From Pseudomonadales bacterium (lineage in GTDB: Bacteria; Pseudomonadota; Gammaproteobacteria; Pseudomonadales; Azotimanducaceae), in the NCBI GenBank assembly GCA_022827905.1, contig JAJEIQ010000076.1:86868-150867 (forward strand): DNA of 64,000 nt, written 5' to 3'. Under the pieces are notes generated by a model, which worked only from the letters and a program-made list of their open reading frames with translations, was not told the origin of the DNA and did no database searches. Every line of letters begins with the position of its first letter. Positions within the stretch are counted from its first letter, which is position 1. The position numbers were made by a program, and so were the translations under genes. Below, one piece after another: positions 41,110 through 51,241 of the stretch.

Positions 41110-42579
41110 TCAGGGCAGGCGTTGCAATCCTTGGGCGATGTCGCCGGCCCAGTCGATGAGGGGTGCGGGGTAGATGCCGAGCGCCAACACCACAAGGCCC
41201 AGAACGGCGGCCGTGGCCACGCCGGCGGCGGAGGTCGGAACGGCTGGGACATCGGTCCCCCGCACGGTCATGGCAAACACGATCTTCAAGTAGTAGTAGA
41301 TGGACAGCGCACTGCCGAGGATCAGGGCCCAGAGGAGGCCCCAAAGGGCACCCTCGACACCAGCGGCAAACAGGTAGAACTTGGCGATGAAGCCCGCCGT
41401 CAGCGGGATGCCGGCCAAGGACAGCAGCGCTGCGGTCAACACCGCAGCCAGCACCGGACGGCGCCAAAAGAGTCCGGCGTACTCCCCGATCGAGTCCCGC
41501 TCGCCGGCTGCCGCCGAGCTGAGCTCGCTGACCACCGCAAAAGCGGACAAGGTCATCGCCAAGTAGCCCGCCAGAAACACCAACGTGGTTTCCACCGCCA
41601 TGGTGCCATCGGGGAGCGCATTGAGAACCAGAAGCGCAATCATCAAGTAGCCGACATGGGCGATGGACGAGTACGCCAGCAGGCGCTTGATGCTGTCCTG
41701 CAGCAGCGCCAGCACGTTGCCAATCACCATCGACAGCACCGCGATGATCGCCAGCACCAGCCCAATCGACAACTGCGCCATGCTGGAGAACTCCAACAAC
41801 TGGGCATCCAGGGCGAAGCGCAGCAGCACGGCAAACACCGCCGCCTTGGACACCGTGGCCAAATAGCCGGTCACCGGCGCGGGAGCGCCTTGATAGACGT
41901 CCGGCGTCCACATGTGGAATGGGATCAGGGACAGCTTGAAGGCGATGCCAATGATGAACAGAACCTGCCCCGCGACCAGCCAAAGGTCGGCTCGGTCACC
42001 GGTGGCGACCGAAGCAGCGAACTCGGCAAAGCCCAGTGCGCCGGTGGAATGATAGATGAGCGCCATGCCGAACAGCATGATGGTCGAGCCGACCCCGGAC
42101 AGCACGAGGTACTTCAATGCTGCCTCCAAGGGCGGATGGTCCTCTTCCGGGTAGGCCACCATGGCGTACAGCGAAATGGAGAGGATCTCCAGCCCCAGCA
42201 GCAGCGCCGCAAAGTGCTGGGCGCTGGCCAAGGTCATGGCGCCCAGGGTGGCCATCAGCAGCAGCAGGTAAAACTCCTCCGGACTGCCGGCCCGGCCTTC
42301 GAGATAACGCCGCGCCAACAGCGCGGTGACCGCACCGATGAGGATGAACAGGCCATTGAAGAAGGCGGCGTAGGCATCCAGCATCAGCAGCGGCGTGACT
42401 TCCCGGGGGCCGGCATCAAGGCCCGGCCACAAGGCGACGAAGGCGGCGACAAAGGACAGCAGGGTCAAAGCGAAGGCGGTGCGGTGGCCGCGCCAAAAGG
42501 ATACGGCGAGCAGCACCACCATGAGCCCGCCAGTCAGGGTTAGGTGGGGTGCCAGCGCTTGGAAGTCCAAGGCCGTCAC
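41110..42579 (-). CDS. nuoN: NADH-quinone oxidoreductase subunit N
   Basis: 489 residues, an antiporter-like proton-pumping membrane subunit of complex I with about 14 predicted helices. Recognisable are YAMVAYPEEDHPPLEAALKY (with the conserved glutamate region), PFHMWTPDVYQGAPAPVTGY and LAYSSIAHVGYLMIALLVL, which holds the half-channel residues. Ends the nuo operon; overlaps nuoM by 4 bp. Confidence 0.97.
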   Translation of the reverse strand: MTALDFQALAPHLTLTGGLMVVLLAVSFWRGHRTAFALTLLSFVAAFVALWPGLDAGPREVTPLLMLDAYAAFFNGLFILIGAVTALLARRYLEGRAGSPEEFYLLLLMATLGAMTLASAQHFAALLLGLEILSISLYAMVAYPEEDHPPLEAALKYLVLSGVGSTIMLFGMALIYHSTGALGFAEFAASVATGDRADLWLVAGQVLFIIGIAFKLSLIPFHMWTPDVYQGAPAPVTGYLATVSKAAVFAVLLRFALDAQLLEFSSMAQLSIGLVLAIIAVLSMVIGNVLALLQDSIKRLLAYSSIAHVGYLMIALLVLNALPDGTMAVETTLVFLAGYLAMTLSAFAVVSELSSAAAGERDSIGEYAGLFWRRPVLAAVLTAALLSLAGIPLTAGFIAKFYLFAAGVEGALWGLLWALILGSALSIYYYLKIVFAMTVRGTDVPAVPTSAAGVATAAVLGLVVLALGIYPAPLIDWAGDIAQGLQRLP

Positions 42580-44012
42580 GGGTCAACCCCCAGCCCGGAA
42601 ACCACGGGCGCGGAAAGATTCAGCAGGGTTTCGGGATAGATGCCGAGCCAGACCAAGGCCGCCATCATCAAGATCATGACGCTGAGTTCCCGAAAACCGA
42701 AGTCGGCCATGGTCTCCACCGCCGCATTGGGTTCGCCCTGAAAGGATCGCTGCATCAGCGAAAGCGCATAAACCGCCGCGACGATGATGCCGATGGCGGC
42801 CGCGATGGTGAGCGGCACATCCACTTGGAAGGCGCCGATCAACACCATGAACTCGCCGACGAAGTTGCCGAGCCCCGGCATCCCCAGCGAAGCGACGACG
42901 AAGAACAGCGCCACCGCCCCCATGCGCGGCGCCTTGAGCCAAAGGCCGCCCATCTGGCCCATCTCCCGGGTGTGCAGCCGCTGCTGGAGGGCGCCAGCCA
43001 TCATGAAGAGGGCAGCGGTGGAGAAGCCGTGGGCCACCATCTGCACCACCGCGCCCTGCACCGCCACGGTGTTCCAGGCGAAGACGCCGAGCAGCACAAA
43101 GCCCATGTGGCTGATGCTGCTGTAGGCGACCAGCCGCTTGAAGTCGCTTTGGCTGAAGGCCAGGTAGCCACCGTAGATGACGCTCGCCGCGCCAAGGAAC
43201 ATGGCCGGCCAGCGGAAGTCCAACGCCGCCTCGGGGAACAGCGGCACCACGAAGCGCAGCAGGCCGTAGGCGCCGGTCTTGAGCAGGATGCCGGCCAGGA
43301 TCACGCTGCCGGCCGTGGGCGCCTGGGTGTGGGCATCCGGCAGCCAGGTATGGAAAGGCACCCCCGGCAGCTTGACGACGAAGGCGACGAAGAAGCCCAG
43401 CATCAGCAGGAAGGCGTAGCTGGGGTCGAGCTCAGCTCCGAGGAGGTCCACATAGGCGAAGGTGATGACGCCACTGGTGTCGTAGTGCAGGTAAACCAGC
43501 GTCAGGATGGCGAACAGCATCAGCAGTCCGCTGATCTGGGTGAACAGGAAGAACTTCATCGCCGCGTAGGCGCGCGCCTCATGGCCCCAGATGGCGATTA
43601 GGAAGTACATGGGGACCAGCATCACTTCCCAGAACACGAAGAACAGGAACAGATCCAGCGCGGTGAACACGCCAACCACCCCGGCGAGGGTCCACAACAG
43701 GTTGAACTGGAAGAAGCCGGGGCTTTCGTCGATTTCGGACCAGGAGGAGACGATGGCGATCAGGCCCAGAAACAGGGTCAGGGCCACCATGGCGAAGCTG
43801 AGCCCGTCCATCGCCAGGATGAGGTTGATCCCGAAGCGCGGTATCCAAGCGGCCTGCTCCTCGGTCCCTATCGGAATGGTCAGCAGGTATAGGCCAGCGA
43901 CGGCAATGACACCCAGCGCCAGCCAACGCGGCGCGTTGCGGTGCAGCCGCTCCGAGGCCGCCGCCAGTGCGCCGCCCCCAAGCAACAGCAATACAAGCCC
44001 AAGCAACTGCAT
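42576..44012 (-). CDS. nuoM: NADH-quinone oxidoreductase subunit M
   Basis: 478 residues, antiporter-like subunit M. The glutamate segment FVFWEVMLVPMYFLIAIWG, PGVPFHTWLPDAHTQAPTAG and LVAYSSISHMGFVLLGVFA are all present, as are about 14 hydrophobic helices. The start is 3 bp after the nuoL stop and the end overlaps nuoN by 4 bp. Confidence 0.97.
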   Translation of the reverse strand: MQLLGLVLLLLGGGALAAASERLHRNAPRWLALGVIAVAGLYLLTIPIGTEEQAAWIPRFGINLILAMDGLSFAMVALTLFLGLIAIVSSWSEIDESPGFFQFNLLWTLAGVVGVFTALDLFLFFVFWEVMLVPMYFLIAIWGHEARAYAAMKFFLFTQISGLLMLFAILTLVYLHYDTSGVITFAYVDLLGAELDPSYAFLLMLGFFVAFVVKLPGVPFHTWLPDAHTQAPTAGSVILAGILLKTGAYGLLRFVVPLFPEAALDFRWPAMFLGAASVIYGGYLAFSQSDFKRLVAYSSISHMGFVLLGVFAWNTVAVQGAVVQMVAHGFSTAALFMMAGALQQRLHTREMGQMGGLWLKAPRMGAVALFFVVASLGMPGLGNFVGEFMVLIGAFQVDVPLTIAAAIGIIVAAVYALSLMQRSFQGEPNAAVETMADFGFRELSVMILMMAALVWLGIYPETLLNLSAPVVSGLGVDP

Positions 44013-44015
44013 CCG

Positions 44016-45866
44016 CTAAGCTCCAGGGGCCAGGAACACGAGGAGCAGCGCCAAAACCAAGCCGAGGGCCATGTTGGCGGCATACCAACGGAGCTGGCCG
44101 GTCTGGGAGCGCGCCGTGACAATGTTGAGACGGCGGGCGAAGGCGGCGATGCCGGTGTAGAGGAAGTCCACCGCATCGGACTTGTTGATCCGTGCCAGGA
44201 ACAGGAACGGGCGCACGACCAAGCGATCATAGAAGGTGTCGAATCCCCAGCCGCCGTCCCAGAAGCGGGCAACGCGCTGACCTGCACTGGACTCCACCAG
44301 CGCTCGAACGGATAGCTGCTTGCCGCCGAAGATGAGATAGCCAGCCAGAACCCCGAGAATGGGGATGAGCGCCGTCACCCAGACGATGGTCCCTTCGTGA
44401 TGGGCCGCATCAACGCCGCCGTCAGGCAGCACGTCGGCCACCGGCGCCAGCCCGAACCAGCCGCCGCCGATGGCCAACGCCGCCAGAATCACCAGCGGCA
44501 GCCACATGTTGACGCCGGAATGGTCATGGGGTTCGGTGCGCATTTCGCCAAAGAAGGCGATGAAGATCATCCGTGCGGTGTAGAGCGAGGTCATGAAGGC
44601 CGCCAGCGCCGCCAAGCCCCAGAACCACGGACCGACGGGGCCATGATCGAAGCTGGTCAGCAGGATGATGTCCTTACTGTAGAAACCGGAGGTGAACGGC
44701 AGCGCCGCCAAGGCCGCCGAACCGATCACCATGCACCAGAAGGGCACCGGCAGGCGCCGCCAGAGGCCGCCCATCTTGAAGATATCCTGTTCGTGGTGCA
44801 GGGCTAGAATGACCGAGCCAGCGGACAGGAAGAGCAGGGCCTTGAAGAAGGCATGGGTCATCAGGTGGAAGATCGCCGCCGACCAGGCACCGACGCCCAG
44901 CGCAAAGAACATGTAGCCGATCTGGCTCATGGTCGAATAGGCCAGAATGCGCTTGATGTCCCGTTGGGTCAGCGCCGTGAAGGAAGCGATGAACAGGGTG
45001 GCCAAGCCGACCACGGCGACGGCGAGCTGGGCGTCCGGGGACAGCAGGAAGAGGTCGTGAGTGCGGGCGATCAGGTAAACCCCGGCGGTGACCATGGTGG
45101 CGGCATGGATCAGGGCGCTCACCGGGGTGGGACCAGCCATGGCATCCGGCAGCCAGGTTTGCAGCGGCACTTGGGCGGACTTGCCCACCGCGCCGCCGAG
45201 CAGCAGCAGGGCGATGAGGGTGCAGAGCGTGGAGCCGTCCGGCCAGGCGAGCGTTGCGGCACCCATGGCCGCCTGAATGTCCAGGGTGCCCAGTTCCCGA
45301 AACAGAAGGAACAGGCCCACGGCCATGAAGGTGTCCCCCACCCGGGTCACCACGAAGGCCTTGCGGGCCGCGTAGCCGTTGGCCAAGTCCTGGTGGAAGA
45401 AGCCGATTAGCAAGTAGCTGCACAGCCCCACCCCTTCCCAGCCGAGGAACAGCGTCAGCAAGTTGTCGCCCAACACCAGCATCAGCATGGCGAAGACGAA
45501 CAGATTCATGTAGGCGAAAAAGCGGCTGTAGCCGTCCTCGTCCGCCATGTAGCCGGTGGCGTAGAGGTGGATGAGGAAGCCGACGCCGGTGATGACCCCG
45601 ACCATGACCAGGGACAGGCCATCCAGATACAGGCCGACCGCCACCTCGAAGGGGCCAGCGGCCATCCAAGTCCAAAGGTGCTCGGCTCGGGGAACGCCGC
45701 CCTGCTCCAGGAAGTCGAGGCCGGTAATCGACGCCACCAAGGCGGACAGCCCCACGGAGCCGGCGCCGATGAACGCCACCACTCGGTTGGGCAGCCGGCC
45801 CTCGGTGACGAACAGGATCAAAAACCCCACGAGGGGCAGGGCTGGGATCAACCACAGACCGTCCAT
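44016..45866 (-). CDS. nuoL: NADH-quinone oxidoreductase subunit L
   Basis: 616 residues, the largest antiporter-like subunit with the long lateral helix at its C-terminus. Conserved parts: FLGWEGVGLCSYLLIGFFHQ, SAQVPLQTWLPDAMAGPTPV, SALIHAATMVTAGVYLIAR and LAYSTMSQIGYMFFALGVG. The long amphipathic helix is in the C-terminal third, before FLARINKSDAVDFLYTG. It follows nuoK by 4 bp. Confidence 0.97.
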   Translation of the reverse strand: MDGLWLIPALPLVGFLILFVTEGRLPNRVVAFIGAGSVGLSALVASITGLDFLEQGGVPRAEHLWTWMAAGPFEVAVGLYLDGLSLVMVGVITGVGFLIHLYATGYMADEDGYSRFFAYMNLFVFAMLMLVLGDNLLTLFLGWEGVGLCSYLLIGFFHQDLANGYAARKAFVVTRVGDTFMAVGLFLLFRELGTLDIQAAMGAATLAWPDGSTLCTLIALLLLGGAVGKSAQVPLQTWLPDAMAGPTPVSALIHAATMVTAGVYLIARTHDLFLLSPDAQLAVAVVGLATLFIASFTALTQRDIKRILAYSTMSQIGYMFFALGVGAWSAAIFHLMTHAFFKALLFLSAGSVILALHHEQDIFKMGGLWRRLPVPFWCMVIGSAALAALPFTSGFYSKDIILLTSFDHGPVGPWFWGLAALAAFMTSLYTARMIFIAFFGEMRTEPHDHSGVNMWLPLVILAALAIGGGWFGLAPVADVLPDGGVDAAHHEGTIVWVTALIPILGVLAGYLIFGGKQLSVRALVESSAGQRVARFWDGGWGFDTFYDRLVVRPFLFLARINKSDAVDFLYTGIAAFARRLNIVTARSQTGQLRWYAANMALGLVLALLLVFLAPGA

Positions 45867-45870
45867 CGCC

Positions 45871-46185
45871 CTACCCTGCCAACTCGCTGGCGGCGTCGAT
45901 GTCCAGGTTGTCGAAGCGGCGCTGCAATTGCAGCACCAGGCCGAGACCCACGGCCACCTCGGCGGCGGCCAAGGCCAGTATCAGCATGTACATGATCTGC
46001 CCGTCAGCTTCCGCCCAGCGGGCGCCGGCGGCGATGAAAGCCAGTCCGCAGGCGTTCATCATGATTTCCAGCGACATGAGCAGGAAGATGACGTTGCGCC
46101 GCACGAGCACGCCCACCAAGCCGATGGTGAACAGCGCCGCCGCCAGCACCAGAACGTGCTCGATGGGCACGCTGACCGCGGTCAT
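45871..46185 (-). CDS. nuoK: NADH-quinone oxidoreductase subunit K
   Basis: 104 residues with three helices. The two buried glutamates of the proton path are in [15 protein letters not shown] and [13 protein letters not shown]. The ATG at 46185 overlaps the nuoJ stop (ATGA). A longer frame to 46419 runs through nuoJ in another frame and is not used. Confidence 0.96.
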   Translation of the reverse strand: MTAVSVPIEHVLVLAAALFTIGLVGVLVRRNVIFLLMSLEIMMNACGLAFIAAGARWAEADGQIMYMLILALAAAEVAVGLGLVLQLQRRFDNLDIDAASELAG

Positions 46186-46703
46186 TCGATTTCCTCCCGC
46201 CGCGCCCGCATGTAGCGCCGCCCCAGGTGGAAGGCCCCCACCAGTGCGGCAAGCAGCAAGATGGAGGCCAGTTCCACGGCGAGCAAGTAGGGTCCGAACA
46301 ACTCGATGCCGACCGCCTTTGGCCCCACGCCTTGGCCGGGCGTCACAACTTCCGTGCCGACGATCAGGTAGAGCAGCTCCAGCAGCAGCACCGCAGCGAG
46401 GATGCCGGGGCCGATCCACATCTTGGGTGCCAGCCAGCGCCGCTCCTGCTCCACGGCTCCCGCGCCTAAGTTCAGCATCATCACCACGAACAGGAACAGC
46501 ACCATGATGGCGCCCGCGTAGATGACGATCTCCAAGGCGGCGGCGAAGGGCGCGCCGAGCAGAAAGAAGATCAGCGCCACGGCCAGCAACGAGATGATGA
46601 GGTAGATCAGCGCATGGGAGGCGTTGGTGCGGGTGATGGTCAGCACCGTCGCCGACAGCGACACCAGCGCCGCCAAGTAGAACAGGACGATTTCAAGGCT
46701 CAC
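46182..46703 (-). CDS. nuoJ: NADH-quinone oxidoreductase subunit J
   Basis: 173 residues, five predicted helices. The start is GTG at 46703, overlapping the nuoI stop by 4 bp. The conserved pi-bulge region is [20 protein letters not shown] followed by [11 protein letters not shown]. The C-terminal [14 protein letters not shown] is cytoplasmic and basic. Confidence 0.95.
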   Translation of the reverse strand: MSLEIVLFYLAALVSLSATVLTITRTNASHALIYLIISLLAVALIFFLLGAPFAAALEIVIYAGAIMVLFLFVVMMLNLGAGAVEQERRWLAPKMWIGPGILAAVLLLELLYLIVGTEVVTPGQGVGPKAVGIELFGPYLLAVELASILLLAALVGAFHLGRRYMRARREEIE

Positions 46704-47215
46704 GGCAGCAGCTCGCGCACGTCCATCGGTGGCGACTCCTTTTGCGCCTCGCCTTTGTCCTTGCCGTGGATGGTCTTGCCGGCCACCTGCCAGAAGGAGT
46801 AGTCCGGGTACTTGCCCACGCCGTCGATCAGCAGGTGCTCCTTTTCATAGACCATGTTGTCGCGGTTGTACTCGGCCAGCTCGAAGTCCGGCGTGAGCTG
46901 GATGGCGTAGGTCGGGCAAGCCTCCTCGCACATGCCGCACATGATGCAGCGGGAGAAGTTGATGCGGAAGAAATCCGGATACCAACGGCCGTCCTCGCCT
47001 TGGGTCTTCTGCAAGGCGATGCAGTCCACCGGGCAGGCCACGGCGCACAGGTTGCAGGCCACGCAGCGCTCCTCACCATCTGGATCCCGTGTGAGCACGA
47101 TGCGCCCCCGGTAGCGCGGTGCCAGATAGGGCATCTCCTCCGGGTACTGCACGGTTTCGTTGCGCGAAAAGGTGTGCTGCAGCACGGTCCACAGGGTTCT
47201 CAGTTGGCTCCACAT
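46700..47215 (-). CDS. nuoI: NADH-quinone oxidoreductase subunit I
   Basis: 171 residues, carrying two [4Fe-4S] clusters (N6a and N6b). The ligands are Cys51, Cys54, Cys57, Cys61 ([15 protein letters not shown]) and Cys90, Cys93, Cys96, Cys100 ([15 protein letters not shown]). An amphipathic N-terminal helix anchors it to the membrane arm. Follows nuoH by 6 bp. Confidence 0.97.
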   Translation of the reverse strand: MWSQLRTLWTVLQHTFSRNETVQYPEEMPYLAPRYRGRIVLTRDPDGEERCVACNLCAVACPVDCIALQKTQGEDGRWYPDFFRINFSRCIMCGMCEEACPTYAIQLTPDFELAEYNRDNMVYEKEHLLIDGVGKYPDYSFWQVAGKTIHGKDKGEAQKESPPMDVRELLP

Positions 47216-47221
47216 GGCAGG

Positions 47222-48202
47222 TTAGGCCCCCTCTTGCAGCAACGCGATGGCGCCGGTGGCCAGCAGATTGACCAAGGTGATGGGCAGCAGCACCTTCCAG
47301 CCCAAGGACATGAGCTGGTCGTAGCGCGGCCGCGGAATGGCCGCCCGCAGCAGGATGAAGCTGCAGACGAAGAAGGCCGTCTTGAGCGTGAACCAGACGA
47401 TGGGCGGCAGGAAGCCCGGCCCCAGCCAGCCGCCGAAGAACAGCGTCACGATCATGGCGGAGGAGAGAATCACGCCGATGTACTCCCCCACCATGATGAG
47501 GCCGAACTTCATGGACGAGTACTCGGTGTGGAAGCCGGCGGCCAGCTCATGCTCCGCCTCCGGCAGGTCGAACGGCAGGCGATGGGTTTCCGCCAATCCG
47601 GCGATGAAGAAGACGATGAACCCGAGCACCTGGGGAAAGACGAACCACATCCCCTCCTCCTGGGCGCGCACGATCTCGCTCAAGCTGAACGAGCCGCTCA
47701 ACAGCACCACGCCCATGATCGACAGCCCCATGAACACTTCGTAGGTGACCATCTGCGCGCCAGTGCGCAGGCCGCCGAGCAGGGAGTACTTATTGTTGCT
47801 GGCCAGCCCGCCAAGCAGCACCCCATAGACGGTCACCGCGGTCATGGCCAGAAAGAACAGCACCCCGATGTTCAGGTCGATCACCGCCAGCCCCGGGCCG
47901 AAGGGCACCACCACGAAGCCCATCAACATGCCGGCGGCAATGGCGGCCGGCGCCAGCGTGAACACCACCCGGTCGGCGAATGGCGGCACCCAGTCGTCCT
48001 TGGTGAACAGCTTGATCACGTCGGCGACGATTTGCAGTATGCCGAAGGGTCCGAGCCGGTTGGGCCCCAACCGGTCCTGCCAGAAGCCGAGCAGCCGCCG
48101 CTCCCACCAGACCAGCAGGCCCGCAGCAGCGAGCGCCCCGCCGAGCACCGGCACGATCATGATGAAACCGAGCTCGATGCCCATGAAGGAGTTGGGTTCC
48201 AC
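47222..48202 (-). CDS. nuoH: NADH-quinone oxidoreductase subunit H
   Basis: 326 residues, the quinone-cavity membrane subunit. Recognisable: [57 protein letters not shown] (the acidic quinone loop) and [15 protein letters not shown]. The start is either GTG at 48202, with a GGGCGGG stretch ahead, or ATG at 48184 with no ribosome site; I prefer the GTG. It is 10 bp after nuoG. Confidence 0.94.
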   Translation of the reverse strand: MEPNSFMGIELGFIMIVPVLGGALAAAGLLVWWERRLLGFWQDRLGPNRLGPFGILQIVADVIKLFTKDDWVPPFADRVVFTLAPAAIAAGMLMGFVVVPFGPGLAVIDLNIGVLFFLAMTAVTVYGVLLGGLASNNKYSLLGGLRTGAQMVTYEVFMGLSIMGVVLLSGSFSLSEIVRAQEEGMWFVFPQVLGFIVFFIAGLAETHRLPFDLPEAEHELAAGFHTEYSSMKFGLIMVGEYIGVILSSAMIVTLFFGGWLGPGFLPPIVWFTLKTAFFVCSFILLRAAIPRPRYDQLMSLGWKVLLPITLVNLLATGAIALLQEGA

Positions 48203-48212
48203 GGTGCCCGCC

Positions 48213-50948
48213 CTAGCCCCTAGCGATGACTTCCGGCGCCCGGCGGGGCTTGAAATCCGGGTCGGGCGACAGTTCGGCACCGCTCTCAGGCAGCGCCTGG
48301 ACGCCGTCGAGCAGGCCGAGCACGATCCCCGCGCAGCCTTTCGCCATGTCCGACTCCAGGCGCACGGCCATGGATCTTGCCCCCGCAATTCGCGCGCCCT
48401 GGCCATCCTCCAAGCCCAGCGCGGCAGCATCATCGGGATGCAGCAATACCTCTGCGCCTGCACCGCGCTCGGCGATGGGCGGCGAGTGGGCGGAAAGCTC
48501 ATCGGAGCCAAACACATGGTGCAACGGCACCCACTGCAATCCAGCGGAGTCGATGGTGGGGGGCTCGCGGTACTGGTGGGCGAGAGCCTCCGTCGGGCTG
48601 GCCTCGGGTTCGATCAGCCGCACGCCCACGTCCCCGCCTTGCAGCGGCCCCGCCACCTCCTGTTGGAACTTGAACACGGACTGGTTGGAGTTCCATCCCG
48701 GCGACCACACATAGGGGATCAGGGCGGCCACCTCACCGCCGTTCTGGCCTTCCATGGAATAGGAGAAGGGGGTCTGCTCGTCCACGGTGGGCTTCGGCTC
48801 ATGGACGCTGATGTGGGCGTCCTTGGCGGTCCGTCCGCTGGCTCGATGGGTCATGCGCGGGATGCGTTGGCCTGCGCCGTTGCGGTGGGCAGCATCCGGG
48901 GCGGTCCGCACGATGCCCGCCAGCTGCGCGTTGCCGTCTGCACAAGCCTGCGCCACGTCATCGATGTGCTGCCAGCGCAAGTCGTTGCGGCCTGCCGCTA
49001 TGGCGGCATCGGCCAGAAATCGCCACGCCGGGGCCACGTCCTGCTCCGGTTCAAAGACTTGGTAGAAACGCTGGGCGCGCCCCTCGTGGTTGACGAAGGT
49101 GCCGGTGCTTTCCGCATAGCTGGCGGCGGGGAGCGCCAAGGTCGCGGCCTCCGCGGTAGCGGTTTCAAGCACGTCGAGCACCACCACGTCGGCGGCGTTG
49201 GTCAAGGCTCGATTGGCGGCCTCCCCGTCCACTCGTCGGTGCAAATCGTTTTCCAGCACTATGACGCTGTCGGCCTCGCCCTCAGCCAGACGCTTGAGCG
49301 CATCCTCCAAGGCCAGTTCGCTGCCGAGCAATGCCGAGCCGAGACTGTTGGCCTCCCGCCCCGCCAGCAACAGGCCAGCGTCCTTTCCCTGCCCTTGCAG
49401 CGCCCAAGCCACATTGGCCGCGGCTTGCAGCACCTGGGCCGACCCGCAGGCGGTGCCGGAAACGATCAGCGGACGCTCCGCCTGGCAGAGCGCCGCGACA
49501 GCTTGCGCCACGAATGCGGCGTCCGCACTCTCGGCTTGGGCAAAGCGGCCATCAATGCCGTGGGCGATGGCGAAGCCGGCTGCAGCGACGGCCCGTGGTG
49601 CCGCCCGCAATGTGTCCTCCGCCAAATCGTCGATGCGGGTGGGTGCGGGTGTGGCGACGAAAAAGGGGCTTTTGGCGTGCTGCGCATGGCCGCGCACGCC
49701 GGCATCCTGCCACAGCGGGATGCCGGCGTCGGCGGCCATGTCCAAGGGCTTGTTGTGCACGCTCTGGCGCAGGGCCAAGGCAATGCGCGGCGCGGTGTTG
49801 GATACGTCCTCGCCGAGCACCAGCACGGCGTCGGCGGACTCGGCTTCGGTGGTCGTGGCGATGCGCGCGCCGCCAGCCTGATAGATGGATAGCATGAGTT
49901 GATCGAGGGCCGCTTCGTCGGCGGCCGTGCCGGAGGCGAAATTCTCATTCCCCACCAGTGCCTTAAGGGCGAAGTTGCTCTCCAGCGATGCGCGGGGCGA
50001 GCCAATGCCCAGCACCCGGCCGCGGGCTAGAACTTCCGCCACCCGTTCAGCGGCGGCGGCAGGCGCCAATGGCTCGAAGACGCCGTCCTCCGCCTTGGCG
50101 CCCGCTTGGCGCAGACGGTTTGGACTGTTGACGAAGTGACTGCCGAATCGGCCCCGGTCACAGAGGAAGTAGCCGTTGACATCAGGGTGGTAGCGGTTGT
50201 GCACCCGCTTCAGCGACCCGTAGCGCTCGCCGGGCAGCGTGTTGCAGCCGACCGCGCAGCCGGGGCAAACTGAGGGCGCCGACTGCAGATCCCACTTGCG
50301 GGTGTAGGTGGTGCTGAACGGCTTGTCGGTGAAGACGCCGGTTGGGCACACCTCGACCAGGTTGCCGGCAAACTCGCTTTCCAGCACGCCGTCCGACTCG
50401 CGGCCAAAGAACATGCGCGACCGGGAGCCGAAGGCCTGGAGATCGCGCCCGCCCGCGTAGTCCTGATAGTAGCGAACGCAGCGGTAGCAGGTGATGCAGC
50501 GGTTCATCTCATGGCCGATGAAGGGGCCGAGGTCTTGGTTGCGGAAGGTGCGCTTGGTGCCCTCATAGCGGCGGCTGGTGTGCCCGGTCATCACCGTCAT
50601 GTCCTGAAGATGGCATTCGCCGCCCTCTTCGCACACCGGACAGTCGTGGGGATGGTTCTCCATCAGCCATTCGATGACCTGCTTGCGAAAATCAGCGGCA
50701 AAGTCCGCGTTGATGGACACCCGCATGCCATCCTGCACGTTCACCATGCAGGCCATCTGCAGACGGCCGCGCTCATCGTCCGCATCGGCAAATTGAATGA
50801 TGGCGCACAGCCGGCAGGAGCCGACCGAGCCCATGGCCGGATGCCAGCAGAAGTAAGGGAGTTCCAAGTGCTCGGACAGCACTGCCTGCAGCAGATTCTG
50901 GCCAGCCGTAAGTTCGTAGTCCTTGCCGTCGATGTTGACGCGGGCCAT
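48213..50948 (-). CDS. nuoG: NADH-quinone oxidoreductase subunit G
   Basis: 911 residues, the large iron-sulfur subunit of the peripheral arm. The [2Fe-2S] ligands are in [17 protein letters not shown]; then [39 protein letters not shown] and the third group [10 protein letters not shown]; these match NuoG clusters N1b, N5, N4 and N7. The rest is a molybdopterin-oxidoreductase-like fold without cofactor. I start it at the ATG at 50948, with GAGG 12 nt upstream. It is the first gene of the separated nuoGHIJKLMN block: nuoF ends about 7.2 kb away at 58187. Confidence 0.96.
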   Translation of the reverse strand: MARVNIDGKDYELTAGQNLLQAVLSEHLELPYFCWHPAMGSVGSCRLCAIIQFADADDERGRLQMACMVNVQDGMRVSINADFAADFRKQVIEWLMENHPHDCPVCEEGGECHLQDMTVMTGHTSRRYEGTKRTFRNQDLGPFIGHEMNRCITCYRCVRYYQDYAGGRDLQAFGSRSRMFFGRESDGVLESEFAGNLVEVCPTGVFTDKPFSTTYTRKWDLQSAPSVCPGCAVGCNTLPGERYGSLKRVHNRYHPDVNGYFLCDRGRFGSHFVNSPNRLRQAGAKAEDGVFEPLAPAAAAERVAEVLARGRVLGIGSPRASLESNFALKALVGNENFASGTAADEAALDQLMLSIYQAGGARIATTTEAESADAVLVLGEDVSNTAPRIALALRQSVHNKPLDMAADAGIPLWQDAGVRGHAQHAKSPFFVATPAPTRIDDLAEDTLRAAPRAVAAAGFAIAHGIDGRFAQAESADAAFVAQAVAALCQAERPLIVSGTACGSAQVLQAAANVAWALQGQGKDAGLLLAGREANSLGSALLGSELALEDALKRLAEGEADSVIVLENDLHRRVDGEAANRALTNAADVVVLDVLETATAEAATLALPAASYAESTGTFVNHEGRAQRFYQVFEPEQDVAPAWRFLADAAIAAGRNDLRWQHIDDVAQACADGNAQLAGIVRTAPDAAHRNGAGQRIPRMTHRASGRTAKDAHISVHEPKPTVDEQTPFSYSMEGQNGGEVAALIPYVWSPGWNSNQSVFKFQQEVAGPLQGGDVGVRLIEPEASPTEALAHQYREPPTIDSAGLQWVPLHHVFGSDELSAHSPPIAERGAGAEVLLHPDDAAALGLEDGQGARIAGARSMAVRLESDMAKGCAGIVLGLLDGVQALPESGAELSPDPDFKPRRAPEVIARG

Positions 50949-51134
50949 ATGGGCGTTAGTCCTCAGCACTCATTTCTTCGGTCCAGCAACACAGCCCAAC
51001 GGCCCCCAAAGGAGGCAGTTTCCATTGGTTCCATGGGAGCGCGGCGGGAGGTGTAAAAAAACGCCGCAACGATACAGGCCAACGCGCGTTGGAGCAAGGG
51101 TTTGTAGCGGATCGGCCGCAATTTCCAATTGACC

Positions 51135-51210
51135 GAGCGAGGGCATCTTGCCCTCGAAATGGATCGCGCAGTTAACCGAGAATTCCTTCGAGGGCGGGAC
51201 GCCCTCGCTC
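51135..51210. repeat. 76-bp nested palindromic element
   Basis: The outer arms GAGCGAGGGC (51135-51144) and GCCCTCGCTC (51201-51210) are perfect inverted repeats. Inside are two further hairpins with 8-bp stems: 51138-51156 (loop TCT) and 51189-51207 (loop GGA), and CCCTCGAA/TTCGAGGG form a middle pair. This is the architecture of REP/BIME-type or small MITE-like elements. It sits in the 293-bp spacer between nuoG and the acyl-CoA synthetase gene, and no other copy was seen in this window. Confidence 0.75.
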
Positions 51211-51241
51211 CGGGGGATGACGTCGAACGATGCCTGCGGAC

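Noticed and set aside
46742..48223. 493-codon plus-strand ORF antisense to nuoI and nuoH
   Set aside because: GC-rich antisense shadow; the minus-strand frame is an unambiguous nuo gene with conserved motifs.
47844..49892. 682-codon plus-strand ORF antisense to nuoH and nuoG
   Set aside because: Same reason; composition is histidine-, glycine- and arginine-rich as expected for a reverse frame.
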